From the NCBI GenBank assembly GCA_965276825.1, contig OZ255630.1, positions 3,100,001-3,164,000 of the forward strand: a stretch of 64,000 nucleotides of DNA. Reading direction: 5' to 3'. Below are positions 1 to 8,749 of this stretch, in pieces (the first letter of the stretch is position 1; every line of letters starts with the position of its first letter). Below the pieces are notes generated by a model that made no database searches, was not told the DNA's origin, and saw nothing but the letters and a program-made list of their open reading frames with translations. The position numbers and the translations under genes were made by a program. The DNA is from G965276765 sp965276825 (lineage in GTDB: Bacteria > Actinomycetota > Acidimicrobiia > Acidimicrobiales > Palsa-688).

Positions 1-785
1 CGCTGCGCACAGAGCACGGCCTCGGACCGGATCCTGAGTTGGGGATGCTGCACCGATACCTGACGCTTGCGCCGGTTCCGCGAAGCTATCGAAATCCACG
101 AGACCCGTTGCCCGCGACGGCCCATCACCTGCGTCCCGGGGTCTTGGAAAGGTCCCTGAAACAGCCAAGCGATAATGTCTGGCTTGACGGGCCGCCGGTT
201 TTCGGGCGTCGCTTCAACGTGTACTTCACGCTGGGAACAATCTTCCATCAGGAGTCCGGTGATCTCTTCACCCGGGTACTCGCCGGCCTGCGCGATCTAC
301 CCGTCGATGTCGTCGTCACGGTCGGACAAGAGATCGATCCGGCCGAACTCGGGGATCAGCCATCGCACGTGCGGGTCCAACGGTTCGTGCCGCAGGCCAG
401 TCTGCTACCCCGATGCGATGTCGTCGTCTCCCATGCTGGATCCGGCAGCGTTATGGGTTCCCTTGCCTTCGGTGTGCCGTCCGTTCTCCTACCATTGGGT
501 GCCGATCAGCCGCTCAACGCCGACCGATGCGCTCACCTCGGCGTGGCGCAGGTGTTAGCTGCTTCGACGACCACGTCCGACGAGATCGCGGCGGCCGTGA
601 CGGCCGTCTGGGAAGAGCCCACCTACCGCTCTCACGCAGCGAGAAGCCGGAGCCGAGGAGGCGATGAGTGAAGAGAACGTACCAACCCAATCCGAGACGA
701 AATCCTGGCGTTGCCGGGCGCTGAACGCGCCGCCCGTCTACTCGAGCAACTCGGTACCCACAGGAATCCGATTACAGACGAATGA
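1..785 (+). pseudogene. MGT-like glycosyltransferase, 3' part, with in-frame stop
   Basis: This is the C-terminal half of a GT-B glycosyltransferase of the macrolide/UDP-glucuronosyl type, which moves a sugar from a nucleotide sugar to a small acceptor. The reading frame is open from the window edge, so the 5' end lies outside. The nucleotide-binding C-domain is recognisable: VYFTLGT, then PRCDVVVSHAGSGSVMGSL, then PLGADQPLNADR. A TGA at 669-671 interrupts the frame. The same frame continues to a second stop at 783-785 and encodes the usual tail, IRDEILALPGAERAARLLEQ. About 16 codons between YRSHAAR and NPIRDEI look like extra sequence compared with relatives. The simplest reading is a small insertion carrying the stop, which would leave a protein lacking its last helix. 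Confidence is high in the family and moderate in inactivation. Confidence 0.8.
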
Positions 786-997
786 TTCCCGTCCGGAGCG
801 GCAGGCCGTCTCCTCGCCTGGACATGCTGCACAGGGGCCGAGCACGAATCGACGACCACGCCCGCGGCGTGCGGGAGCTGGCAGCCACCGGCGACCCGCT
901 GTTCACCCGCCTGGTGCAAGACGGCGTCATCGACGGCCTCGACCGCGCCATGGCCCAGCTCCGACAAGACGCTGCGACCTTCGAAGCTGGCACCTGA
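782..997 (+). CDS. Small hypothetical ORF
   Basis: A 71-codon frame begins at the ATG overlapping the end of the glycosyltransferase. From about residue 15 the product is helical and hydrophilic (LFTRLVQDGVIDGLDRAMAQ). I recognise no family. It could be a real small protein coupled to the upstream gene or the remnant of a larger coding region; no ribosome site decides the start. Confidence 0.25.
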   Translation: MIPVRSGRPSPRLDMLHRGRARIDDHARGVRELAATGDPLFTRLVQDGVIDGLDRAMAQLRQDAATFEAGT

Positions 998-1380
998 GCG
1001 CCCTGCGCGGACCTATGCCGAGGCGATGGCTGGGGTCGCCGGACGCCAAGTCGGCTCCGTCTGCTCGGAACGCTGTCCAGGTGGACCGGCGGAGCAGATC
1101 GTGGCTCGGCGACGCAGAGTGCCCATCCCAGCAACGCAGGGTCGACGACTGTGACGGGACCGCCGGAACCGGAACTCACGGCGTGGGTGTCCCAGCACCG
1201 GCACGGGGGGACTGACCTTCACGGGCAGCCGGCTCGGCGACAGTCGGTGGCCGGGCGGGGAGCGAGACCTCCGTTGGTCACGGCGAGAGTGCCGCTGTCA
1301 ACCGGTACCGCTGACGGTCTCCATCGGACGTCGGCCCGACGACGGCACCCCGGGTCTGGTCGGCTGGAGTGGATACGGCT
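998..1380. other. Intergenic, no feature seen
   Basis: I see no convincing coding frame, tRNA or inverted repeat here. It separates the plus-strand glycosyltransferase remnant from the 3' end of the minus-strand regulator. Confidence 0.5.
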
Positions 1381-3696
1381 TCAGGTGGGGTCGGCCAGGC
1401 GACGGCGGAGTTGGGTGAGGGTGGCGGGGAGGGGGAGGTCGGCGTCGGTCCAGCCGGCGGCGATGCGGGCCCAGGCGGTGGTCAGGTGGCCGGTGGCGGC
1501 GCCGGCGTGGAGGAGGGCGGCGGCCAGCGCCTCGTCGGTGGGTGCGATCTCGAGGCCGATGCTGGCCGTGTGGCCGGCCCGCTCGGGGTCTCCGGCGTCG
1601 AGGTGGGCGTCGGCCAGGCGGGAGGCGGTGGCGACGACGGCGTGGTCGATCACCGGAGGGAGCCCTTCGAGGTCGGCCCAGCGGCTGCCGTCGGGAAACG
1701 CCCGGCCTCGGGCCAGGCCGACCGCCTGGTCGAGCAGGCTGCGTGACTGGTCGGGGCTGGCCCGGTCGGCTTGGGCGACCAGGCGTTGGAAGTGGACCCA
1801 GTCACAGTCGACGCCGTCGAGGCGGTAGCCGCGGTCGCTGGCGGGTGGGACGTGGTCGGCGCCGAGGGCTCGCCGGGCGTGGGACACGTAGGTGCGCAGG
1901 GTGTCGTCGGTGATGTCGCCGGCCGGTCCGGACAGGGCGGCCCGGAGACGGTCGGCGGACACGGGCCGGTCGGGATGGCAGGCCAGGAACACCACGAGTT
2001 CGACCACTGCGATCCGCCGTGGCGCCTCCCCCGCCCAGCCCTCGATCGTCACCGGCCCCATCACCGCCACGATCGGACGCGCCGGGCCGGAGGCGACCAC
2101 CGCCGGCTCCGGCTCGTGGACGGCGGGACTCGGCGGGGGCTGGTTCTCCGGTGGCTGCTCCTCGTCGACGGTCTGGTGGGCGGTCTCTGGCGGAGTGGTT
2201 GGCGGCGGGCCCGGCTGGTCGGTGGGCCACCCACCCGGCGGCGGCCTCGGTGGCGACCAGGCCGGAGGCCCGGCCGGGGCCTGGCCGGTCGAAGGAGGGG
2301 CGGAGGAGGGGATGGTCGCCCAGGCCGGGCCGGCGACGGCGGCTCGGCGGCTGCGGAGGGTCCCGTAGGCGATGGCGGCGGCCACGATGGCGGCGATACC
2401 GAGGGCGGCCCAGACACCGGAGTCCGCCGTCGTGGCGGCGCTGCTGCGGGTAGCGCTGGGGCGGGTGGCGTCGCGGCCGGGGAGGCTGCTGGCCAGGCCG
2501 ACGGTGTCGTAGGTGCGGGGCCGGCTGGCGGCTCCGGCCGATACGGGCGGGATAGTGGCGGGAGGGATGGTGAGGGTGAAGGTGGCCGGGGACAGGTTGA
2601 TGGTGGTCATGGGGGTGACGAGGTCGCCGACGGTGATGTTGGTCGGGCTGAGGGTGAGGGTGGCGGTGGTGATGCCGGCGGGGACGGGGAAGGCGTAACG
2701 GTCGGGGAAGACCCCGACGTTGCTGCTCGTCTCGGGCCCCGGGGACGTGTCGAGGCCACCGCCGGGGATGATGGTGGCGTCGATGGGCGGTCGGCCGGGG
2801 AGGGTGAGGGTGATCTGTCCGGCGGTGAGGGCGGTGTAGAAGTAGACCGAGTCGTACGGGTTGCGGCTGGAGATGGACAGGTCGAGCCAGGCGCCAGCAC
2901 CGGCGGGGGGTGTGTCGGACGGCCCGTTGGGTCCGAACTCGCTCACGGTGACGGTGCGCAGGTCGATGACCAGTCGGCCGGCGGGTCCGCCGTCGAAGGC
3001 GGGGATGGGCCGGCTGACGGTCCGGGCGACGGGGACCACGCTCTGCCACTGGCCGGGTGTCCGGTAGAGGGCGGGGGCGTCGGTGCCGATGCGTCGGAGC
3101 CGGCTGAGGGAGAAGGCCTGGGTGAATCCGCCGGAGCTGGCTTGGACGGTGACGTCGGCCGCCGTGGCGGGCTCGGAGACCGTCCAGTAGCGGGGCCCGG
3201 TGTCGGGGCTCGACGCCGCGCCAGGCGGCAACGGCAGGGGAGTGGCGTGCCCGTCGGCCACCACCGACATCGACACGACGGCAGGCGGGGACAGCGGGGT
3301 GACCTGCCAGCGCAGCCCGACCACCCACAGCCGCTGCCCCGGCCCCGCGGTCTGCCCGTCGACCTCCCGGGCGGTCGCCGCGCCGAGAACGGTGCCGGCG
3401 AACCCGTAGCCGTCCAGGCGGTCATCGACCGGGGCGGTCAACGGTGCGGGGAGTGACGGGAGCAGCACCGCCGTCCGGGCCGGGAACGTCGTCGCGGCCG
3501 GTGTGGCGCCGGCCGCAGAGGGGACAGAGACGACGGTGGCGGCGGCCACGGCGACCGCTGCAATCAACCGCAACCCGCTGAACCGTCTCAGCCTGCCGAT
3601 ACCCGCAGATCCTGCCAGAAGTTCCCTGTTACGAACCAGGCGGCTCGACGCGAGAACACCTGGCGAACCCCGAGCGCCGATCGACACGGAGGACAT
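1381..3696 (-). CDS. Membrane-anchored SARP/BTAD-type transcriptional regulator with extracellular sensor region
   Basis: Taking ATG at 3696 the protein has 771 residues; an upstream GTG at 3753 is also open. The layout in order: a signal-peptide-like hydrophobic stretch at about 42-63 ending near SAAGA; an extracytoplasmic beta-rich region of about 360 residues; one membrane helix at about 427-447 (WAALGIAAIVAAAIAYGTL) followed by basic residues; a long proline-rich linker to about 535; then a winged-helix DNA-binding domain of the OmpR/SARP type (about 540-630, with DTLRTYVSHARRALG) and a helical BTAD domain. The positive-inside rule puts the DNA-binding part in the cytoplasm. I infer that an external signal controls transcription directly from the membrane, as in ToxR/CadC but with the sensor at the N-terminus. 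Ligand and targets are unknown. Confidence 0.8.
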   Translation of the reverse strand: MSSVSIGARGSPGVLASSRLVRNRELLAGSAGIGRLRRFSGLRLIAAVAVAAATVVSVPSAAGATPAATTFPARTAVLLPSLPAPLTAPVDDRLDGYGFAGTVLGAATAREVDGQTAGPGQRLWVVGLRWQVTPLSPPAVVSMSVVADGHATPLPLPPGAASSPDTGPRYWTVSEPATAADVTVQASSGGFTQAFSLSRLRRIGTDAPALYRTPGQWQSVVPVARTVSRPIPAFDGGPAGRLVIDLRTVTVSEFGPNGPSDTPPAGAGAWLDLSISSRNPYDSVYFYTALTAGQITLTLPGRPPIDATIIPGGGLDTSPGPETSSNVGVFPDRYAFPVPAGITTATLTLSPTNITVGDLVTPMTTINLSPATFTLTIPPATIPPVSAGAASRPRTYDTVGLASSLPGRDATRPSATRSSAATTADSGVWAALGIAAIVAAAIAYGTLRSRRAAVAGPAWATIPSSAPPSTGQAPAGPPAWSPPRPPPGGWPTDQPGPPPTTPPETAHQTVDEEQPPENQPPPSPAVHEPEPAVVASGPARPIVAVMGPVTIEGWAGEAPRRIAVVELVVFLACHPDRPVSADRLRAALSGPAGDITDDTLRTYVSHARRALGADHVPPASDRGYRLDGVDCDWVHFQRLVAQADRASPDQSRSLLDQAVGLARGRAFPDGSRWADLEGLPPVIDHAVVATASRLADAHLDAGDPERAGHTASIGLEIAPTDEALAAALLHAGAATGHLTTAWARIAAGWTDADLPLPATLTQLRRRLADPT

Positions 3697-3869
3697 CTCG
3701 TGGACGCACCCCCGCAACTCCGACCCCAGCCCCTGATCGCCGTGGTCGTGCACGGCCCGGCCACCACCCCGCTCACCAGGCTGCTGTGGGACCTCGGTCT
3801 CCGGCCGGCCTCGGGGACCACGTCGGCAACCGTGTGGCTGCCCCCTCGAAGCGGGGATCGGCGGTCGGC

Positions 3870-4130
3870 GTGAGCGGGCTCGCCGATCTGTGGAACCTGG
3901 CGGTCCTCGCCGTCATCGGCGGGGTCGTGGTGGTCCTCGTGCGGCGACCGGCGGAGCGGTGGCGGTCGGGACGCCGCGGCAAGGCCCTCAGCGTGGCCGG
4001 CGCCGTGCTCCTCGGCTTCCACATCGGGACCCTCAGCGTGCCCGCCGGTGCCATCGTCGCGCTCTGCCGGCACCGCCACACCCGAAGCGATCCCGGCGTG
4101 CCTTTCGCAGATCATTGGCCGGGCCGGTGA
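3870..4130 (+). CDS. Small membrane protein, hypothetical
   Basis: Starting at GTG 3870 the product has 86 residues. It has a hydrophobic segment LAVLAVIGGVVVVLV near the N-terminus, a basic loop (RRPAERWRSGRRGK) and a second hydrophobic segment (AGAVLLGFHIGTLSVPAGAIVALC), so two membrane passes with the loop probably cytoplasmic. Family unknown. It is divergent from the SARP-like regulator and may share its promoter region. The start is chosen because the frame upstream looks non-coding and GGGG lies a short distance upstream. Confidence 0.45.
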   Translation: MSGLADLWNLAVLAVIGGVVVVLVRRPAERWRSGRRGKALSVAGAVLLGFHIGTLSVPAGAIVALCRHRHTRSDPGVPFADHWPGR

Positions 4131-4203
4131 CGACGTGACCTCACCTCGGTCTGCCTCGGCGATCGTCGACCGGACGCCGCGCCGGCGCTGCTAGAACGCT
4201 GCT

Positions 4204-4280
4204 GTGGAGCCGGTGGAGTACGACACGTACTTGCGATCGGCGGCGTTCGCCTACCTCGACCGCCTGCGGGTCGGTGGGAC
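4204..4280 (+). pseudogene. HNH endonuclease, 5' fragment (split by IS256)
   Basis: From GTG 4204 the frame reads VEPVEYDTYLRSAAFAYLDR and stops being homologous exactly at the insertion-sequence boundary. Removing bases 4281-5693 (the element plus one copy of the direct repeat) joins it in frame to the long 3' fragment. This supplies the N-terminal helix that this HNH family normally has before its FDGQRV segment. The reconstructed gene has 303 codons. Confidence 0.75.
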
Positions 4281-5683
4281 GTTGACGTCCCGTGTTGTGG
4301 TGTAGCTCGACGTTGGCCGGCGTGAAATGCTCGGCGTGGTTGTTCGAGTATCTCAGGCGGTGACGGCCAGGGGCGCCTCTTCGATGGTCGGGGCGGGGGT
4401 GGTGTGGAGCTTGGCCATGGACTCTTCGGACAGGTAGCGCCGTTCGGCTACTTGCCATTCGTCGTGGGCTTCGACGACGACTGCGGTGATCAGCCGAAGC
4501 ACGCTGGGGTCGTTGGGGAAGATCCCGACGACATTGGTTCGCCGTTTGATCTCGGCGTTGAGCCGCTCGAGGGGGTTGGTCGACCAGATCTTCCGCCAGT
4601 GGGCGACCGGGAAGTGCGTGAACGCGAGGACGTCTTCGGAGGCGTCGGCGAGCATGGCGGCCACGTCGGGGAACTGGGGTCGGAGCATGCCGGCGATCTC
4701 GGTCAGCTGGGAACGGACATGGGCGGCGTCGGGCTGGGCGAACACGGTCCGGATCGATGCCGCGACCATCTCGGCGGAGGCTTTCGGGACCCTAGAGAGC
4801 ACGTTGCGCATGAAGTGCACCCGGCAGCGCTGCCAGCCGGCCCCGACGAACACGGCGGCGATGGCGGCTTTCAAGCCGAGGTGGTGGTCGGAGATCACCA
4901 ACTGCACCCCGGACAGTCCCCGAGCGCGCAGCGACCGGAAGAACCCGGTCCAAAAGGCGCCGTCTTCGCTGTCGCCGACGTCGACACCGAGCACTTCGCG
5001 GTCGCCGGTGGCGGTGACCCCGGTGGCGACCACCACCGCCCGCGACACCACCCGGCCGCCGACCCGGGCCTTGACGTAGGTGGCATCCGCGAACACGTAC
5101 GGGAAGGCGCCGTCGAGACGGCGGGTCCGGAACGCCTCCAGATCGACGTCCAGCTCGGCACAGATCCGTGACACCTCCGACTTCGAGATCCCCGACGCGG
5201 CGCCGAGCGCTTTGACCAAGTCGTCGACCTTGCGGGTCGACACCCCGTGCACCCAGGCTTCCATCACCACCGCGAACAAGGCCCGGTCGATCCTCCGGCG
5301 GCGTTCCAGGATGGCCGGGAAGAAACTGCCCGTCCGCAACTTCGGGATGTCGACGGCGATGTCGCCCGCGGCGGTCGAGATCAGCTTCGGGCGATGCCCG
5401 TTACGCAACGCGGTCCGAGCCGATGAGTGCTCGCCAGGGGCGGCGCCGATCGTCGCGGTGAGCTCGGCCTCGATCAACTGCTGGAGCACCCAGGCCAGGC
5501 TGGTGCGGACAGTGTCAGTCATCTCGCCGGCCTTCACAGCCGCGAGCAAGGTGGACAGGTCAGAATCGGTGAGGGTCACCGGCGTGGTCTCCTTCGTGTG
5601 TTCTTGCAGGAACACGACGAGCTTCACGCCGGTGGCCCACCCATCAGGGGGACCCGCCAGCTACACCACTACAAGGGACACGA
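4281..5683 (-). mobile_element. IS256-family insertion sequence
   Basis: A 1.4-kb element whose ends are imperfect inverted repeats of about 22-24 bp, at 4284-4307 and 5659-5682, sharing GTGGTGTAGCT at the inner end. The 10-bp sequence TCGGTGGGAC occurs at 4271-4280 and again at 5684-5693 and flanks the element directly, consistent with the 8-9 bp duplications IS256 makes; the exact element edge is uncertain by one or two bases. It carries one transposase gene on the minus strand and splits an HNH nuclease gene. Confidence 0.85.
4353..5627 (-). CDS. IS256 family transposase
   Basis: A full-length 424-residue mutator-type DDE transposase. The first catalytic Asp is in VFADATYVKARV, the second in VISDHHLGLK, and the Glu in WSTNPLERLNAEIKRR; the family C/H pair appears as RCRVHFMRN between them. 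The frame is intact from end to end, so the element may still be active. A GTG 16 codons downstream (before TLTDSDLS) is an alternative start that would better match the usual N-terminus. Confidence 0.93.
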   Translation of the reverse strand: MKLVVFLQEHTKETTPVTLTDSDLSTLLAAVKAGEMTDTVRTSLAWVLQQLIEAELTATIGAAPGEHSSARTALRNGHRPKLISTAAGDIAVDIPKLRTGSFFPAILERRRRIDRALFAVVMEAWVHGVSTRKVDDLVKALGAASGISKSEVSRICAELDVDLEAFRTRRLDGAFPYVFADATYVKARVGGRVVSRAVVVATGVTATGDREVLGVDVGDSEDGAFWTGFFRSLRARGLSGVQLVISDHHLGLKAAIAAVFVGAGWQRCRVHFMRNVLSRVPKASAEMVAASIRTVFAQPDAAHVRSQLTEIAGMLRPQFPDVAAMLADASEDVLAFTHFPVAHWRKIWSTNPLERLNAEIKRRTNVVGIFPNDPSVLRLITAVVVEAHDEWQVAERRYLSEESMAKLHTTPAPTIEEAPLAVTA

Positions 5684-6528
5684 TCGGTGGGACGGACACG
5701 ATCCGATTCGAGGACGTGGCATCGTTTGTCTTCGACGGCCAGCGGGTGGCGCTGATGGACCGGCAGCGGGGCATCCGCAAGCCACGCCAGCTGGACGCTG
5801 CGCTGAGCTTCCGGACCGTGCATCCTGAGCGGCCCGACATGCGCCCCTACGACGACGGCGAGGGCCCGGACGGGTACCTGCGCTACAAGTGGCGAGGGCA
5901 CGACCCGGACCATCCCGAGAACGTGGCGCTACGGAAGGCGGCCGAACGGGGCGCGCCGTTGATCTGGTTCCACGGGGTGGCCCGAGGGGTCTACCTGCCC
6001 GTCTATCCCGTGTGGCTGGTCGGCGAGGAGGCCGCCCAGCACCAGTTCGTGGTCGCAGTCGATCCCGAGACGGCCAGTGAGTGGTCGCCGGGCAACATAA
6101 TCGACCTGGCGTCTCGCCGGCGCTATGCCGAGCAGACGGTCCGCGTCCGCCTGCACCAGCCGCTGTTTCGGGCCCGGGTCCTCCATGCCTACGAATCCCG
6201 TTGCGCGCTCTGCCGGCTGCGCCACGCCGAGCTGCTCGACGCCGCCCACATCCTGGCCGACGCGGAGGGCGGCGAGCCGGTGGTGACCAACGGCATCTCG
6301 ATGTGCAAGATCCACCACGCCGCGTTCGACCACGCACTGTTTGGTATCCGTCCTGACTGGCGGGTCGAGGTGCGTGCCGACGTCCGGTCGGAGATCGACG
6401 GGCCGACGCTTCGCCATGCCCTCCAGGAGGTGCACGACCAGCCGATCGAGCTGCCCGCCCAGCGAGCGGCCCGGCCCGATCGGGATCTGCTGGCCGCTCG
6501 CTACGAGCGCTTCCTCGCAGCTGGTTGA
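5684..6528 (+). pseudogene. HNH endonuclease, main 3' fragment (split by IS256)
   Basis: The frame continues from the direct repeat at 5684 to TGA at 6528. It encodes the body of a putative restriction endonuclease: an N-terminal domain with FVFDGQRVALMDRQRGIRKP and DDGEGPDGYLRYKWRG, then a C-terminal HNH domain with the zinc pair CALC, the AHI motif, the central Asn (VTNGISMC) and the KIHHAAFDH histidines. All nuclease residues are present, but the gene has lost its first 26 codons to the insertion. A read-through frame from within the IS opens upstream but would add unrelated residues. It directly precedes a cytosine methyltransferase, so it is probably the cutting enzyme, or one of two, of this restriction-modification island. 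Confidence 0.85.
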
Positions 6529-6630
6529 CCTCGTAGAGTCGTGGTTGCTGCTCTGTAGAGCGGCCCGGTCGGAGCCCCGGATGCGTCGCTCTCGGTCCCC
6601 GAGACGGTCGCAGCACGAAAGTAGGCTCCG

Positions 6631-7854
6631 ATGACGATGAAGAGTGCCCCCGGTCCGAACAGCGCCGTACCGGTGCGGGCGGCGGGACTGTTTGCCGGTA
6701 TCGGCGGGATCGAGCTGGGCCTGGCCCGCTCGGCGCTGGGCGTGGAGACGACGGTGCTCTGCGAGCGGTGGGCGCCGGCCCAGCAGGTCCTCGCCGACCG
6801 GTTCGACGCGGAGGTCGTCGACGACGTCGCCACCATGAGGGACCTGCCGGCCGACGTGGAGCTGGTGACCGCCGGATTCCCGTGCACCGATCTGTCCCAG
6901 GCGGGGCGGACTGCGGGGATCCGGGGTGAGCAGTCCGGGCTGGTGTCGCACGTGTTCGACATGCTCGGCCGACGCCAGGCGGCCGGTCGGCCGGTGAGCT
7001 GGTTGGTGATCGAGAACGTGGCAAACATGCTGGCCTTGGACCGGGGCGAGGGCATGCGCTACCTCGTCGACCAGATGGAGGGGCTCGGGTACCGGTGGGC
7101 CTACCGGCTGGTCGACTCTCGTTTCACCGGGGTGCCCCAGCGCCGCCGCCGGGTGCTGGTCGTGGCGTCACCGACCGAGGACCCCAGGTCCGTGCTGTTC
7201 GCGGACGACGCCGGCACCCCGGCGGATCGGCGGTACCGGGACGATGCCTACGGTTTCTACTGGACCGAGGGGCTCGGTGGGTTGGGCTGGGCGCAGGACG
7301 CGGTGCCGACATTGAAGGGCGGCTCCACCGTCGGGATCCCGTCGCCGCCGGCGGTGTGGGTGCCCGACGCCGATGTCGGGCGACAACTGGTCGTGCCGAG
7401 CATCGACGACGCCGAGGCCTTGCAGGGCTTTCCTCGTGGGTGGACGGCCGGGGCGGATCTGGGTCGGCGCAACGGGCCGCGCTGGAAGCTGGTCGGCAAC
7501 GCGGTGACCGTCGGAGTGGCCACCTGGCTCGGCGACCGTCTCGCCGCCCCCGGTGACGCCGGGGGCCTGGAGGAATCCGTGTGGAGTCCGGCCGGGTCGT
7601 GGCCGTCGGCGGCGTGGGGCGGCGACGGCAAGGTCTTCGCTGTCCGGACGTCGGAGTATCCCCGACTGAACCGCTACCGGCATCTCCGCTCGGTCATCGA
7701 CGTCGACGTAGCCCCGGCGCTCAGCGCCCGGGGCGTCCGCGGGTTCCGGTCCCGGCTCGAGCGGTCCAACCTGGGCCGACACCCAGGCTTCCGTGACGCC
7801 GTCGCCGACCACACCGAGTGGACGGCCAGTCAGGAACGCAGCCTCAGCCTCTGA
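6631..7854 (+). CDS. DNA (cytosine-5)-methyltransferase
   Basis: This 407-residue enzyme transfers a methyl group from SAM to C5 of cytosine in a specific DNA site. Motif I is FAGIGGIELGL (about residues 21-31). Motif IV is GFPCTDLSQAG with catalytic Cys near 85, motif VI is VIENVAN, motif VIII is VPQRRRRVLVV, and motif X includes VGNAVTVGVATWLGDRL. The region between VIII and X should recognise the target. About 90 residues follow motif X, more than usual, and end with LSLERSLSL-like sequence of unknown role. It sits between the HNH nuclease and a PD-(D/E)XK-like gene, as expected for a type II system. The recognition site cannot be read from the sequence. Confidence 0.93.
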   Translation: MTMKSAPGPNSAVPVRAAGLFAGIGGIELGLARSALGVETTVLCERWAPAQQVLADRFDAEVVDDVATMRDLPADVELVTAGFPCTDLSQAGRTAGIRGEQSGLVSHVFDMLGRRQAAGRPVSWLVIENVANMLALDRGEGMRYLVDQMEGLGYRWAYRLVDSRFTGVPQRRRRVLVVASPTEDPRSVLFADDAGTPADRRYRDDAYGFYWTEGLGGLGWAQDAVPTLKGGSTVGIPSPPAVWVPDADVGRQLVVPSIDDAEALQGFPRGWTAGADLGRRNGPRWKLVGNAVTVGVATWLGDRLAAPGDAGGLEESVWSPAGSWPSAAWGGDGKVFAVRTSEYPRLNRYRHLRSVIDVDVAPALSARGVRGFRSRLERSNLGRHPGFRDAVADHTEWTASQERSLSL

Positions 7855-7887
7855 GCGTCCCGCCCCGGTCGGAGCGTCGTCGGTAGC

Positions 7888-8748
7888 GTGACCGGCGTGC
7901 TCGGACCCGGGATCCTCGCCCGCTACCTGTCGGTCCCCAATCCCAAGCCCGACAAGTGGGGCAACACCTGGCAGTACAACTCGCGCAGCGACCGCCACTC
8001 CAAGGTCGCTTGCTGGGGGGTGGCCCTCGATCTGCTCTCGACCTCCAGCCGCCTCCGAGCGCACGCCGCCGACGGCCGAGTGGTGCTCGGGGTCAACCAC
8101 ACCATGACCGATTTCGCCACCAACCGGCGCAAGGATCTCGACCTGGTCGTCGCCCGACCCGGAGGAACCGTTGGACCGGGTGGTGGCAGCTTCCGGTCGC
8201 TCGCCGACCGCTACGGCATCGTCCTGACCGACGACGAAGCCGCTCAGGTCGCCGCCCTCCCGGACATCCCGGTCGCAGCGGTCGCCGCCGTGCTCGTCGC
8301 TCTCGAAGCCAAGGCGTGCATGACGGCGCACGTCAAGAGCCTCCCCCGCCTCTACGACGAGCTCAACTCGTCCCATCTCTGCGTCCACGGCGCGTCCCGG
8401 CGCGCCCTGGCCATCGGCTTCGTGCAGGTCAACAACGCCGACCGCTTCGTGTCGAGCGTCACCAACAACCGGCCCATCGGCCCCGAAGGCCCGACCTGGA
8501 CGACCCACAAACAGCCCGCCGACACCCTCCGCGTGCTGGGCAAGGTGGCCGAGATGCCCCGACGGTCAGCGTCATCGGAGACCGGCTTCGACGGGCTCGG
8601 CGTGGTCGTGATCGACGCGGCCAACGACGGCAGCCCCGTGCGCATCGTCACCGGCCCGCCCGCCCCGCCGGCAGGCGACACGTTCAACTACGAGACCATG
8701 ATCGTGCGCATGGCCAACGAGTACGACACCACCTTCGCTGGCATCTGA
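7888..8748 (+). CDS. Probable type II restriction endonuclease, PD-(D/E)XK-like
   Basis: 286 residues from GTG 7888, 33 bp after the methyltransferase. I do not recognise a named family. It has KDLDLVV (Asp near 83-85) followed 55 residues later by ALEAKACM (Glu 140, Lys 142), the spacing and residue types of a PD-(D/E)XK nuclease core, with HVKSLPRLYDELNSSHL as the following helix. An early segment (KWGNTWQYNSRSDRHS) is polar and could contact DNA. Position between methyltransferase and Vsr supports the restriction role. If correct, the island has two nucleases, of which only this one is intact. Confidence 0.6.
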   Translation: MTGVLGPGILARYLSVPNPKPDKWGNTWQYNSRSDRHSKVACWGVALDLLSTSSRLRAHAADGRVVLGVNHTMTDFATNRRKDLDLVVARPGGTVGPGGGSFRSLADRYGIVLTDDEAAQVAALPDIPVAAVAAVLVALEAKACMTAHVKSLPRLYDELNSSHLCVHGASRRALAIGFVQVNNADRFVSSVTNNRPIGPEGPTWTTHKQPADTLRVLGKVAEMPRRSASSETGFDGLGVVVIDAANDGSPVRIVTGPPAPPAGDTFNYETMIVRMANEYDTTFAGI

Positions 8749-8749
8749 A

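Noticed and set aside
1771..3456. Glycine-rich 561-codon plus-strand frame
   Set aside because: It lies opposite the SARP-like regulator, has near-random gly/val/asp composition and no motif.
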